This document shows, piece by piece, positions 14,645 through 23,845 of a DNA stretch of 64,000 nucleotides (position 1 is the first letter of the stretch; the number at the start of each line of letters is the position of its first letter). This stretch comes from a bacterium (GTDB taxonomy: Bacteria; Vulcanimicrobiota; Xenobia; Xenobiales; JADMJV01): NCBI GenBank assembly GCA_018780265.1, contig JADMJV010000017.1, positions 1 to 64,000 on the forward strand. The letters run 5' to 3'. The position numbers and the translations under genes were made by a program. The notes under the pieces were generated by a model. That model did no database searches. It was not told the origin of the DNA and saw only the letters and a program-made list of their open reading frames with translations.

Positions 14645-17208
14645 TAGCGGCGCAGCTTCACCACGGTAACTCCCCATCCTCCCTCGTAGACCTCACCCAG
14701 CTTTTGATCTTCGACCAGGGGATGGCTCTTCAAGAACTTCTGGACCCCATGTCGCAAGGCGCCGGTGCCTTTGCCGTGGATCACTTCCACTTTCTCACTC
14801 TTGACCAGAGCCGCCTGGTCAATGGCTTTGCCCAGTTCGAAAACGGCCTCGTCCACCGTCATCCCGCGCAAATCCACTCTTTGCGACAGCGGCCCCAACT
14901 GCACATCGGGCAACTGAATGTTCTCCCCTTTGGCCGGTCCCGCCAACACGTCCAGATCGTCCAGGCTTAGGCTCAGGCGCACCATACCCAGCCGCACCTC
15001 GGCCTTGTCGCCGCGCACTTGCAGCACTTCGCCTTCCTGGCCATAGCGCCGGGAGTAAACGCGCTGACCGGCCTCGACTTGGGGTAAGGGACCCGTGGGC
15101 TTGGGCGTAGAGCGCATTTCCTGCAAATCCTGGGCCATCTCGGTCAGGCGCGCCTCCATGGTGCGAGCCACCACCCGGGCCTGAGCGTCGACCGCATCGT
15201 GGCGTTCAGGGGCCAGAGGAGCCTCACTGACGGCCTCGCGCGGTTCGTGTTCTTCCTCGTGGTCGGGACGGGTCAGCCGCTCCAACTGGGCCTCACTCAG
15301 CTCCTCGAGAGTCAGTTCCTCAGGCGGTACGGCCTCTTCTCCCTGATCGCGCAGGTCCGCCAGATAGCGCTGAGCTTCGGCCAGAGCCTCCTCTTTCTGG
15401 CGTCCCAAATCGGCGATGCGCTGGCGAAAGTCGCGCAGCAACCCGTGCGACTTGTCGCGGGCCTGACGCAGCACCTCCTCGGCCTCCTGGGCAGCCTGGT
15501 CGAGTTTATCACGCCGTTCGCGTTGCAGGTTCTCCAGTTGCTGGGCCAGCAGCTGACGGTCGCGCTCCATTTCGGAGAGCCGCTGGGAGAGCTGAATTTC
15601 GCGCTGGCGCAAGGACTGGCGCTCGCTCTCCAGGTCATCGAGCAACACTTCGACGCCCACATGCTCCTTGCCCAGTATCTCCCGAGCCCGGCGCAATACG
15701 GGGTCGGGCAAGCCCAGTCCGGAGGCGATCAGCAACGCGTTGGAACGGCCAGGCACACCCACCGTGAGTCGATAGGTGGGGGACAAAGTGGCTGCGTCAA
15801 ACTCTACGGCGGCATTCTCAAAACCGGGTGTCTTACTGGCGTAAATCTTCAAATCAGAAAGATGGGTGGTCACCAACGTCAGCGCGCCCGCCTCATTGAG
15901 GTGCTCCAGCAAAGACACCCCCAGAGCCGCCCCCTCGCTGGGATCGGTGCCTGCCCCCAACTCGTCCAGCAGCACCAGGGAGCCCGGACCAGCTCGCGGC
16001 AAAATGCGCAGAATCTGCGTAAGATGGGCAGAAAAGGTCGACAGGCTCTGGGAAATACTCTGCTCGTCTCCAATGTCGGCCCAGATCTCCGACAGAAAGG
16101 GTAGCTGGCTGTCGGGCTCGGCCGGAATTGGCAGTCCGCTCATGGCCATGGCCGCCAGCATGCCCACCGTTTTGAGCGCCACCGTTTTACCGCCGGTATT
16201 GGGCCCCGTGACCACCACCGTGGTGAAATCGGGAGGTCCCATCTCCAGACTGATGGGTACGGCCCTCACCCCCTTGGCCAGCAATAAAGGATGTCGAGCG
16301 CTGCAAAGTTTGAGGCGACCGCCTTCACAGATCTTGGGCAGGCTGCCGTCCACCTTCTTGGCATAAGCGGCCTGGGCAAAGACCGCGTCCACGATAGCCA
16401 ACTCTTCCGTGGCGGCGGTAAGGGCGATGGCTTCAGAGGCCACCCAGCCGCTCAAGCTGCGCAGGATAGACTCGATTTCGTGCTCCTCGGCACTGATCAG
16501 AGAACGCAACTGATTGCTCAGCGGCAGCACCGAGAGAGGCTCCATGAAGACGGTAGCCCCGCTGCCGGACTGGTCGATGACCAGTCCAGGAAACTTTCCT
16601 TTGTGCTCCGACTTGACAGGAATCACCTGACGCCCCTGGCGCTGGGTCACAATGGGCTCCTGGACCATTTTTTGAATGTCCGGATCGCGTAGCAAAGCCT
16701 GCAAATTTCGCTGCAAAGAAGCGTCAACCGAGCGAATCTCGGCGCGAATGTTACGCAGGCTGGTGCTGGCCGCATCCAGCACCCGACCGTCTGGACTGAG
16801 GCAACGGGAAATCTCGCTTTCCAGACGAGGGAAAGCGGGCATCCAGCGGGCTCGGTCGGCCAACCGAGGAGCGCGCAACTGGCGCTCCTCCAAATACCGG
16901 CCCAACTTGCGAGAGGCCACGGCGATTTCGCGGATGGCCAGCAGGCGCACCGGATCCAGAGTGCCGCCCCGTTCGGCCAGGCTGATGTCGGAGCGCTTGT
17001 CCTCCAACCCGACCAGGGGCGGGTTAAAGCCCAGGTCGAGCAACAACAGGGCCTCCCCCACCTCGGCCTGGCGGCTCTGTAGCTCCTCGAAGTGCTCGAC
17101 GGGACGGAGCTGCTCCACATATTCTCGTGCCAGCGGCCCGTGCGTCTGGCCGGCCACCAGGGCCAGCACCGGAATCAGCTCGAGAACTCGAAGCGAATGC
17201 TCATCCAT
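14644..17208 (-). CDS. mutS2: MutS2 (Smr-domain DNA/ribosome ATPase)
   Basis: An 854-residue MutS2 protein. The ATG at 17208 (MDEHSLRVLE) fits the family N-terminus; upstream codons look unrelated. Order: helical clamp region, ATPase with Walker A GPNTGGKTVALK, then LLDELGAGTDPSEGAALG and the TTHLSDLK segment, a long Glu/Arg/Gln coiled coil (about 500-620), and a C-terminal Smr nuclease domain (VDLRGMTVDEA, HGKGTGALR). Length is slightly above the usual 780-800. The family suppresses homologous recombination and in some bacteria splits collided ribosomes. It overlaps ftsY by 8 nt, so ftsY-mutS2 form an operon. Confidence 0.95.
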   Translation of the reverse strand: MDEHSLRVLELIPVLALVAGQTHGPLAREYVEQLRPVEHFEELQSRQAEVGEALLLLDLGFNPPLVGLEDKRSDISLAERGGTLDPVRLLAIREIAVASRKLGRYLEERQLRAPRLADRARWMPAFPRLESEISRCLSPDGRVLDAASTSLRNIRAEIRSVDASLQRNLQALLRDPDIQKMVQEPIVTQRQGRQVIPVKSEHKGKFPGLVIDQSGSGATVFMEPLSVLPLSNQLRSLISAEEHEIESILRSLSGWVASEAIALTAATEELAIVDAVFAQAAYAKKVDGSLPKICEGGRLKLCSARHPLLLAKGVRAVPISLEMGPPDFTTVVVTGPNTGGKTVALKTVGMLAAMAMSGLPIPAEPDSQLPFLSEIWADIGDEQSISQSLSTFSAHLTQILRILPRAGPGSLVLLDELGAGTDPSEGAALGVSLLEHLNEAGALTLVTTHLSDLKIYASKTPGFENAAVEFDAATLSPTYRLTVGVPGRSNALLIASGLGLPDPVLRRAREILGKEHVGVEVLLDDLESERQSLRQREIQLSQRLSEMERDRQLLAQQLENLQRERRDKLDQAAQEAEEVLRQARDKSHGLLRDFRQRIADLGRQKEEALAEAQRYLADLRDQGEEAVPPEELTLEELSEAQLERLTRPDHEEEHEPREAVSEAPLAPERHDAVDAQARVVARTMEARLTEMAQDLQEMRSTPKPTGPLPQVEAGQRVYSRRYGQEGEVLQVRGDKAEVRLGMVRLSLSLDDLDVLAGPAKGENIQLPDVQLGPLSQRVDLRGMTVDEAVFELGKAIDQAALVKSEKVEVIHGKGTGALRHGVQKFLKSHPLVEDQKLGEVYEGGWGVTVVKLRR

Positions 17209-18358
17209 CACTCTCTCCGAAGAGGGCAGCCAGGAATGGCTTGGGGTGAAAGACCTGCAGATCTTCCAGCTTCTCGCCCAGACCAATGTACTTTACAGGA
17301 ATCTGGAACTCCTGACGGATGGCGATCACAATCCCGCCCTTAGCCGTTCCGTCCAGCTTGGCCAGAACCAGCCCGCTCAGCTCGGCCACATCATTGAAGG
17401 TGCGCGCCTGATTGACGGCGTTCTGACCGGTCGTGGCGTCCAGCACCAACAAAACCTCATGGGGGGCATCGGGAATCTCGCGGGTGAGCACCCGCTTGAT
17501 CTTGCGTAGTTCTTCCATCAGGTTAACCTTGGAGTGAAGACGCCCCGCCGTATCCACAATCAGCACATCGGCCTTGCGGGCCTTGGCGGCGCTGACGGCA
17601 TCGAAAACCACAGCAGCCGGGTCGGATCCCTCGTTTTGATGGATCACATCCACGCCCAACCGGGCTCCCCAGACCAGCAATTGATCAATGGCAGCGGCTC
17701 GGAAGGTATCGGCCGCCGCCAAAATGACCCGGTGTCCCTGTCCTTTGAGGCGATGAGTCAACTTGGCAGTGGTGGTGGTTTTTCCGGTTCCGTTGACACC
17801 CACCATGAGAATCACATTCAAGCGACCCGACACGATGTTGAGGGGTTCCACCGGCTCCGTGGGAACCTCTTCGTCGTGGTAGCCCAGCACGTCACCCAGA
17901 ATGCCCCGCAACTCCTCGAGCAGCGGATCGGCCGTGGTCATCTTCTTTTCCTTGGCCAGGGCCCGCAACTGAGAGATAATCTTTTCGGTAGCGGCCGTGC
18001 CCACATCGGAAGTAATGAGAATATCTTCGAGTTCCTCCCACAGCGAGTCGTCGATGCGGCCATGCAGACGCAGCAGCGAGGAGACCTGGTTGACCAATCC
18101 CTGACGGGTTCGGTCCAGCCCTTTGGCAACCGCCTCAAACCAAGGGTCGACGGGCGTCAGGGCAAGTTTCTTGGTGGCCTCCCAGGCGCCCCGCAAAAAC
18201 CCCTTCTTTAACTTGGGTTCCTCGCCCGGCACCTCGCTGGATTCGGGTGGTCCGGCCTCTTCTAATGCAGGCGGCGCCTCGCCTTCCACCGACTCAGGGG
18301 CATCCGGCACCGCTACGGTTTCGGTGGATTCTTTTTTGCCAAACAGTTTCTTAAGCAT
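17201..18358 (-). CDS. ftsY: Signal recognition particle receptor FtsY
   Basis: A 385-residue SRP receptor GTPase that docks ribosome-SRP complexes at the inner membrane. The start MLKKLFGKKES gives the normal short basic leader; the next 70 residues are acidic (A domain). The NG domain follows: GVNGTGKTTTTAKL (P-loop), DTFRAAA, DTAGRLH and TKLDGTAKGG-like (AKLDGTAKGG) motifs, ending in the GLGEKLEDL...F segment. Eight-nt overlap with mutS2 downstream. All GTPase motifs are intact. Confidence 0.96.
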   Translation of the reverse strand: MLKKLFGKKESTETVAVPDAPESVEGEAPPALEEAGPPESSEVPGEEPKLKKGFLRGAWEATKKLALTPVDPWFEAVAKGLDRTRQGLVNQVSSLLRLHGRIDDSLWEELEDILITSDVGTAATEKIISQLRALAKEKKMTTADPLLEELRGILGDVLGYHDEEVPTEPVEPLNIVSGRLNVILMVGVNGTGKTTTTAKLTHRLKGQGHRVILAAADTFRAAAIDQLLVWGARLGVDVIHQNEGSDPAAVVFDAVSAAKARKADVLIVDTAGRLHSKVNLMEELRKIKRVLTREIPDAPHEVLLVLDATTGQNAVNQARTFNDVAELSGLVLAKLDGTAKGGIVIAIRQEFQIPVKYIGLGEKLEDLQVFHPKPFLAALFGESDG

Positions 18359-18490
18359 AACGATACCGTTCCTACCCAAATCTTTGGAAGTATAGCCTGG
18401 AACAATCTGCCTGGCCAGTTCGTGAGCGAGGGTTTTGTAGGCGGTGTGCGCGAAACCCGACCCATGTTCCTGGTTAGGCAGCGGCGGGCA

Positions 18491-18958
18491 TCACGGTCCG
18501 AAGACCTGCGTGATCCAGAAAGTCTGGCCACGCTGAAAGACCCCCACCCCCAAATGGGCATACTCTCGACCCAACAGATTCTCCCGGTGACCCTCGCTGT
18601 GCAGCCAATTGTCTACAGCCATGGAGGCCACCGTGGAGCACCCGTGACCACTACTCCAAAAAAGATTCTCGGCCACCAAATCTGCTCGACCACCCGCCTG
18701 GCGCACGCGGGCTTCAGTATCGTGCTTCTGAGGCACCGGACTTTCGTGATCAAAAAAATCGAACTCTGCCATGTCGCGCGAGTGGCCCCGGGCGGCCAGG
18801 GCCAAATGACCGTCCCATTCCAGGGGGGGCACACCGGCCTGAAGGCGGGCCCGATTACACAGAACAAGAATGCTCTGCTCCAATGGTTCACTGAATGTCT
18901 GGGGCACTGCGACCATCCCCAACAGCAGCCAGGCAAACAACAAGAGAGTCCTGCCCAT
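18491..18958 (-). CDS. Secreted CAP (SCP/PR-1-like) domain protein
   Basis: A 155-residue protein with a signal peptide (MGRTLLLFAWLLLGMVAVP) and one CAP domain: an N-terminal helix ILVLCNRARLQAGVPPLEWD, the metal-site histidine in AARGHSRDMAEFDFFDH, the ENLF motif and the second histidine in HREN. Bacterial CAP proteins are exported and often involved in cell-surface or spore-related roles; none is proven here. The ATG at 18958 is preferred over an earlier in-frame start because the signal peptide begins there. It is monocistronic and divergent from the ATP-grasp gene. Confidence 0.85.
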   Translation of the reverse strand: MGRTLLLFAWLLLGMVAVPQTFSEPLEQSILVLCNRARLQAGVPPLEWDGHLALAARGHSRDMAEFDFFDHESPVPQKHDTEARVRQAGGRADLVAENLFWSSGHGCSTVASMAVDNWLHSEGHRENLLGREYAHLGVGVFQRGQTFWITQVFGP

Positions 18959-19020
18959 ACCAGGGAAATTCCTAGCCTGAAGGAACTCCCCTCCCCTGAT
19001 TTTCAAGGAGAAGCCTGAGC

Positions 19021-20241
19021 ATGTTTGTCATATACGCCACGCCCTTTTTTACCCAGAACACGATGGGATTGATCAAAGCCTTCGCACATCTGGAAGGCGT
19101 GCGCCTGGGAGTGATCAGCCAGGAGCCCCAAGAAGTATTGCCGCTCGAGTTACGCCAACGTTTTGTGGGCCACTGGAGGGTTCACGATGCTCTTAATTTT
19201 GACCAACTCAACTGGGCCGCCGCAGAGTTGGCCCGTCGCCATGGCCCGGTGCAACGATTGATCGCCGCCAACGAACAGATTCAACTGCCGCTGGCACAGG
19301 TCCGCGATCGCCTGGGCATACCCGGCATGAGTGCCGAGACCGTGCTCAACTTTCGCGACAAAGGGCGCATGAAAGACCTCTTTCACGAGCACGGCATCCC
19401 TTGCGCCCGCCACTGTCGGGCCGTTTCTGACGATGACGCCTGGTCCTTTGTTCAAGAAGTAGGCTTTCCCATCTGTGTCAAACCGGTCGATGGCGCGGCC
19501 GCACAATCCACCTATCGGGTCGAGAATTCACGCTCGCTGCGTGAACTGCTGCAGTCGCGCCCGGCCAGCCCCCAGGCCCCTCTGCAACTGGAAGAATTTC
19601 TGGTGGGTCAGGAAAATTCGTTTGAAAGCGTCACGCTGGGCGGAGTGTCGGTTTGGCACTCCTGGACTCGCTATCAGCCCACCCCCCTGGACGTCATGCG
19701 CAACCCCTGGATTCAATGGCGCATCGTCCTGCCTCGCGAGGTCGACGACAGCGACTATGACGAAATCCGCGAGTTTGGCCCCCGCGCCCTGAAGGCTCTG
19801 GGCATGGGCACCGGACTCAGCCACCTGGAGTGGTTCCGGCGCAGCGACGGCCGAATTGCCATTGGCGAGGTGGGAGCCCGCCCACCCGGTGCTCAAATCA
19901 CCACCATGATGGACCGCGCCCATGATATGAATTCCGAAGAGGCCTGGGCCCGACTGATGGTATTTGGCGACTTCGACGCACCCAAAGAGCGCAAATATGC
20001 GGTTGGCAATGCCTTTCTACGCGGCCTGGGCGGCTCGCGGGTCAAAGGCGTGATGGGCATCGACCAGGTGTTTGCCGAAATTGGTGAGCACATCACCGAC
20101 TACCGCATCCCCCAATTGGGCCAACCGGCCGCCATCAGCTACGAGGGAGAAGGCTTCATCATCGTGCGCCACCCCGAAACCCGGGTCGTGGACGACCTGC
20201 TCAAATACATTATCAATACCGTTCGCGTCGACCTGGTTTAG
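19021..20241 (+). CDS. ATP-grasp domain ligase
   Basis: A 406-residue ATP-grasp enzyme, the fold that joins a carboxylate to an amine or thiol through an acyl phosphate. Visible: an alpha/beta preATP-grasp region (residues 1-95), the ATP-binding loop CVKPVDGAAAQSTYRV, hinge LEEFLVGQENSFESV and the metal-binding end IAIGEVGARPPGAQI. Strong ribosome site AAGGAG 9 nt upstream. Substrates are unknown; related proteins make peptides or carboxylated intermediates. It stands alone and converges on the DUF924 operon. Confidence 0.8.
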   Translation: MFVIYATPFFTQNTMGLIKAFAHLEGVRLGVISQEPQEVLPLELRQRFVGHWRVHDALNFDQLNWAAAELARRHGPVQRLIAANEQIQLPLAQVRDRLGIPGMSAETVLNFRDKGRMKDLFHEHGIPCARHCRAVSDDDAWSFVQEVGFPICVKPVDGAAAQSTYRVENSRSLRELLQSRPASPQAPLQLEEFLVGQENSFESVTLGGVSVWHSWTRYQPTPLDVMRNPWIQWRIVLPREVDDSDYDEIREFGPRALKALGMGTGLSHLEWFRRSDGRIAIGEVGARPPGAQITTMMDRAHDMNSEEAWARLMVFGDFDAPKERKYAVGNAFLRGLGGSRVKGVMGIDQVFAEIGEHITDYRIPQLGQPAAISYEGEGFIIVRHPETRVVDDLLKYIINTVRVDLV

Positions 20242-20253
20242 TAAGGCCAACCA

Positions 20254-20865
20254 CTACCACTGGCCCAAATAAGGCGGGTTATTTTCTAGATAGTCTACCT
20301 CGTCACAAGTTGACGGCCTGGCAAGAACTCGATTGCGCCAGGGGAATCGACCAAATCGTTGGATCACCTCATGATGAACCTGAATCCAGTGGGCAAAGTA
20401 GGCCAGCCTTTGGGCCACCGGCTCGGGCATTTCGGCCATAAATTCCGCAAAATTGGCCACCGCCTGCCTTTGTACCGCCAGATCCTCGCAATGTTCCAAA
20501 GGGGCGTAAAAAAAGAGCCGCTGGCAGGGGGCCAGTTGACGATCCTGGCCGGCCGCCATTCCTTCGCGGCAATGACGTAGGGCGGCTTCATCGCCACAGT
20601 AGGCCTGGGCCGTGTGACGAAACAGATGACGGGGTAACTGGTCGAGCAGCAAAATCAAGCTCAGCCGGCCCTGCGGGCTGGTCACCAGCGGATCCAACTG
20701 GCCCTGCAGGGCCGCATCCACGGCGGGTCCAAAAAGCCGGCTGACCTCCCAGTCGTGTTGGGGACGAGCCCGAAACCACAAGTTAACGCGGTCATGAACG
20801 GGAAACCCCTGCTCGATGGGTCCAAACCAATAGTCGTGCAATTGCTCTACCAAATCAAGTTTCAC
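20254..20865 (-). CDS. DUF924-family protein
   Basis: A 203-residue protein with the DUF924 pattern: DYWFGP at the start, LILLLDQLPRHLFR, FFYAPLEHCEDL and a final FPWRN box. The family is helical and TPR-like in structure; function unknown. GTG start overlapping the stop of the upstream gene (GTGA). Last gene of an outer membrane protein-unknown-DUF924 operon on the minus strand. Confidence 0.85.
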   Translation of the reverse strand: MKLDLVEQLHDYWFGPIEQGFPVHDRVNLWFRARPQHDWEVSRLFGPAVDAALQGQLDPLVTSPQGRLSLILLLDQLPRHLFRHTAQAYCGDEAALRHCREGMAAGQDRQLAPCQRLFFYAPLEHCEDLAVQRQAVANFAEFMAEMPEPVAQRLAYFAHWIQVHHEVIQRFGRFPWRNRVLARPSTCDEVDYLENNPPYLGQW

Positions 20866-21566
20866 AGCCAGCGCTCCCGAAAACGCTCAACCAACCGGTC
20901 AAAGCAGGGACGCTCTTTGAGCATGTTGGCCAGCGGTAGAGGCAGGCGGCGACCGCCCTCTTGCTCGTCCCGCCAGAGACGGCGCAGATTCATCTCTACC
21001 GCCCCCAGACACTCGCCAGCGGGAGGCTGCTCCCCCAGCAGAAAGAAGCCAATGGAGTCTGCCAGCGAAGCCACTGTGGACTGAACCCTCTGCTCCACCT
21101 CAGCATAAGACTCGACCGACTGCATGCAGGTCAACTTGACCTCCCGCAGCCCTCCATCCAAGAGCAACTGGCCAGGGCCAATCTCTGCCACAAAGCCCAG
21201 GCTCAAAAGGCGGCCCACCAACTCGACCCATCGACTGCAGATCACGCGTGGGTCGCCCAGCGCTCGCAGGTAACCCAGGCGCTCCAGCATGGACAGAGAG
21301 GGAGAAACGGCTGGAGCCGAAAGGTCGGCGACCCGTTGGGGCTGGCCGCGGTAGCAAAGGACGGACCCTTGGTCGGGGGTAAAGCTCAAAGGGAGTGGCA
21401 GAGAAGCCACCTGGTGATAGCGTTCCAGGTAGAGGCTATGCATCCGGGCCCATTGCTCCACCTGGGCCAGGCAGCCATCGGGTTGGTGCCAGCGGTATCC
21501 AGGCCGCCAAATCCGCGCAGCCAGCTGAGGAAATTGTTGGTCAAGAGCCCAGAATGCGTCCGCCAT
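20862..21566 (-). CDS. Unknown cytoplasmic protein
   Basis: A 234-residue protein without signal peptide or membrane helix, middle gene of a three-gene operon. Start and stop overlap neighbours by 3-4 nt at both ends (TAATG with the barrel gene, GTGA with DUF924). It is mixed helix and strand with many Leu, Arg and Gln residues, including KLTCMQSVESYAEVEQRV and a GFFLLGEQPPAGECLGAV segment. I recognise no family. Confidence 0.65.
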   Translation of the reverse strand: MADAFWALDQQFPQLAARIWRPGYRWHQPDGCLAQVEQWARMHSLYLERYHQVASLPLPLSFTPDQGSVLCYRGQPQRVADLSAPAVSPSLSMLERLGYLRALGDPRVICSRWVELVGRLLSLGFVAEIGPGQLLLDGGLREVKLTCMQSVESYAEVEQRVQSTVASLADSIGFFLLGEQPPAGECLGAVEMNLRRLWRDEQEGGRRLPLPLANMLKERPCFDRLVERFRERWL

Positions 21567-22348
21567 TACAGAGGCAAAGTGATTCCGATGCTGTAGTTAA
21601 TGCGATCATTATTGTCGCGAGACTGGGCGTTCAAAGGTAGCCTAAACGACCCCCACAGTTGCAAACCGTCGACGACTTCACCACCCACAGAGAAGAGCGC
21701 AAAAGGCTGATAGGCCCCGCTAAAGAGATTGAACTGATTGCGCAACTCGAGGCCGGCATAGGCGCTGTCAAAATAGTGATAGCCTTGAAATCGCAAGGCC
21801 AGGCTGCGGGTCGGGTCGCCCGGGGTGGTTTGACCCAGGGAATGCGAATAGCCCACGATAGCCACCAGTTTGTTGTCGTCGTCAGGCTTGAATTCGAAGC
21901 CGTAGCCACCACCCACTGTGGTTGCCCCTCCCCCCAAATTGTTGGCGGCCGTGTCGAAGGCAACATTGACTGCAAGACCGTGAGAGGTGTTCTGAGAGGT
22001 CTCAAAACGCCGAAAATACTGCATGAAAAAATCGCCAAAGCCCTGCCCATACAGGTTGCCGGTATTGCCGGGCTGATACCAGACCATGGCCGTGCTGAAC
22101 TGCAAAGTCGAGTGCTCATCCAGGCCCAGCACCGGATTGATCAGCAGTTGCTGGGTGCCCTCCTGGCCCTCGGCCACCGAATTGTTGAATACAAAGTTGA
22201 TGCGGGAGTGGACCAAAAACGGGTCTTCCACTGGCAGCAACACAGCCTCCGCAGATTCCTCCTGCTGTGCGAGCAGTGAGGCAGAGTTCAAGATCAACAG
22301 AATTCCCAGCAAAACACGTGTCAGCATGCGTCGCCGCTGCTTGGCCAT
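21566..22348 (-). CDS. Outer-membrane beta-barrel protein (transporter-like)
   Basis: A 260-residue protein with a signal peptide (MLTRVLLGILLILNSASLLAQQ) and a predicted beta-barrel: repeated amphipathic strands such as LQFSTAMVWY, GLAVNVAFDTAA, LALRFQGYHYF and the final INYSIGITLPL, ending in a hydrophobic residue as barrels do. It resembles the 'transporter/MetA-pathway of phenol degradation' group of about 250-280 residues. The ATG at 22348 puts the signal peptide near the start; an earlier start would add 49 residues with no signal. Its presence supports a diderm envelope. Upstream partner of the two cytoplasmic genes in the operon. Confidence 0.7.
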   Translation of the reverse strand: MAKQRRRMLTRVLLGILLILNSASLLAQQEESAEAVLLPVEDPFLVHSRINFVFNNSVAEGQEGTQQLLINPVLGLDEHSTLQFSTAMVWYQPGNTGNLYGQGFGDFFMQYFRRFETSQNTSHGLAVNVAFDTAANNLGGGATTVGGGYGFEFKPDDDNKLVAIVGYSHSLGQTTPGDPTRSLALRFQGYHYFDSAYAGLELRNQFNLFSGAYQPFALFSVGGEVVDGLQLWGSFRLPLNAQSRDNNDRINYSIGITLPL

Positions 22349-22387
22349 CGTCCGCGCGCAGTCCTGGCTGGATCGAAATTTTGGGGG

Positions 22388-22416
22388 TTGACGAAAATTG
22401 ACATCCTGGGTAGCAT
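22388..22416 (+). promoter_or_regulatory. Probable promoter of the leader ORF/MFS exporter
   Basis: TTGACG at 22388-22393 and TAGCAT at 22411-22416 are separated by exactly 17 bp, which fits a housekeeping sigma promoter. A second TTGACA at 22398-22403 has no matching -10 at normal spacing. The promoter points to the small frame at 22449 and the MFS gene. Confidence 0.45.
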
Positions 22417-22448
22417 CGAAAAACTGACACGAAAGGAAGGAACTGAAT

Positions 22449-22511
22449 ATGCAGCACATCGATGTATTTGATGCCGTAGACGGCTCCTTCCCCACGCCTC
22501 GTACCGCTTAG
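22449..22511 (+). CDS. Possible 20-residue leader peptide
   Basis: A 20-codon frame (MQHIDVFDAVDGSFPTPRTA) with an excellent ribosome site, GAAAGGAAGGAA about 6 nt before its ATG, and a plausible promoter 33 nt further upstream. It ends 48 nt before the MFS exporter start, and pyrimidine-rich sequence with a T7-T8 run lies between. Its position suggests a translated leader controlling the exporter, but no stem-loop switch was proven and it could be chance. Confidence 0.35.
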   Translation: MQHIDVFDAVDGSFPTPRTA

Positions 22512-22559
22512 CACGACCGGCGTCCCTTCTCTTCCCCCCTTTTTTTCTCGGAGGTTATC

Positions 22560-23762
22560 GTGTCTGGTTCTTTCTCGAAATCTTTTCAATTGCTGCGCCG
22601 CTATCCCGCCTTTGGGCGGGTTTTCTGGGCCGACGCGGCCGCTCAAATGGGCCATAATATGCTGGTGGTGGCCTTCCCAACCCTGATATTGGAAGTCACC
22701 CACGACCTTAGCCTGACAGGTCTTGCCTTTACCGGAGAGATTCTGGCCTATGGCCTGTTGAGCCCTTGGGCCGGTTGGGTGGCCGACCGCTGGGAGCAAA
22801 AGAGCTTGATGGTGACCGCCAATCTGTTACGCTTCATTCTGCTGCTCACGCTGCTGTGGACCCTGGCGCACGGTTATCCCACCTGGTTCTATCTAGTGCT
22901 CTCACTGGCTCTGGGGGCCGCTGCGGCTCTATTCAGTCCGGCCCGGGCCGCCTTTCTGCGCAGACTCCTGCAAGGGGAAGACTTGCTGGAAGCCGTGGCG
23001 CTAGAAGGAACCAGTGGCTTTCTGTTGAGGCTGATTTCACCCGCTGTCATGGGCTGCATCCTGTTGCTCAGCGACGCGCGCGGCGGAATCTTACTGGACG
23101 CGTCCATGTATTTGGTGTCGACCTGCTTAATTGCGCCGTCCTGGGTGACCGGTCCGCGCTGTGAAGTGGCGACCCCATCCGAGGAAGGCGATTGGCGGGC
23201 TGGTTGGCGATTGTTGCTGGCCTCAAACCAATTGCGAGGTCTGCTCTGGGCCGACCTGTTGATCTCCTTTTTGGGCATGGCTTCCTGGTCCACGGCGGTA
23301 GCCTACCTGGAGCAAGTGCTGCAGGTGAGGGCTGCCAACAACGGCTGGCTGCAGGCCTCCATGGGCGTCACCGGTGCCTTGGGAACCCGCTGGGTGACTC
23401 GCTTACCGGCAGGAACTGGACTGCGCTGGGGTCTGCTGGGTCTGATCACGCTGAGTTACCTGGGTTTGGCCCAGGCCGACTCGTTGACCAAGCTGGTCCT
23501 GATCTGGTCCTTGCGAGGACTGGGCGTAGGCGGCCTGGTGGTGCTCATCTCCCAGCAATTGGCCCGGGAGGTGCCGCCCACCCATATGGGACGGGTGCAG
23601 GCGGCCTGGGAGCAAGCCGTGCTGATCGCTTGCTTTGCAGGCACCATCATCACGCCCTGGTTGCTGCGTCACGGTGGGCCGCTGCTGGCATTTCGCCTCT
23701 ACGGTTGGGCTTTTCTGGCCTTTATGCTGGTGGGGCTGGTGCAGGCACGCAGACGTCGCTGA
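22560..23762 (+). CDS. MFS transporter (efflux-type)
   Basis: A 400-residue membrane protein with about 11-12 hydrophobic segments and the MFS loop 2-3 motif in the form GWVADRWEQKSLM (variant of G-x-x-x-D-R-x-G-R-R). Similar length and motif placement occur in the MFS_3 group (enterobactin/drug exporters). GTG start with GGAGG 6 nt upstream. Substrate is unknown. A possible leader peptide precedes it and a strong hairpin follows 8 nt after the stop. Confidence 0.85.
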   Translation: MSGSFSKSFQLLRRYPAFGRVFWADAAAQMGHNMLVVAFPTLILEVTHDLSLTGLAFTGEILAYGLLSPWAGWVADRWEQKSLMVTANLLRFILLLTLLWTLAHGYPTWFYLVLSLALGAAAALFSPARAAFLRRLLQGEDLLEAVALEGTSGFLLRLISPAVMGCILLLSDARGGILLDASMYLVSTCLIAPSWVTGPRCEVATPSEEGDWRAGWRLLLASNQLRGLLWADLLISFLGMASWSTAVAYLEQVLQVRAANNGWLQASMGVTGALGTRWVTRLPAGTGLRWGLLGLITLSYLGLAQADSLTKLVLIWSLRGLGVGGLVVLISQQLAREVPPTHMGRVQAAWEQAVLIACFAGTIITPWLLRHGGPLLAFRLYGWAFLAFMLVGLVQARRRR

Positions 23763-23770
23763 GTTCACAC

Positions 23771-23804
23771 ACCCTGCTGAGGGAGCCATTTCCCTCAGCA
23801 GGGT
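23771..23804 (+). terminator. Strong hairpin between convergent genes
   Basis: Perfect 14-bp stem (ACCCTGCTGAGGGA pairing with TCCCTCAGCAGGGT) with a 6-nt GCCATT loop, just after the MFS stop codon. It has no U-run on either side, so it may act as a bidirectional stability or pause element rather than a classical intrinsic terminator for the MFS gene and the converging glycine-zipper gene. Confidence 0.7.
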
Positions 23805-23845
23805 GGACTCATTGCCCGGTTTGCGGTGTTGGACGGCCGGCCCCC

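Noticed and set aside
22116..22799. A 227-codon minus-strand frame across the MFS leader region
   Set aside because: It overlaps the barrel gene and the MFS start, with no ribosome site or domain.
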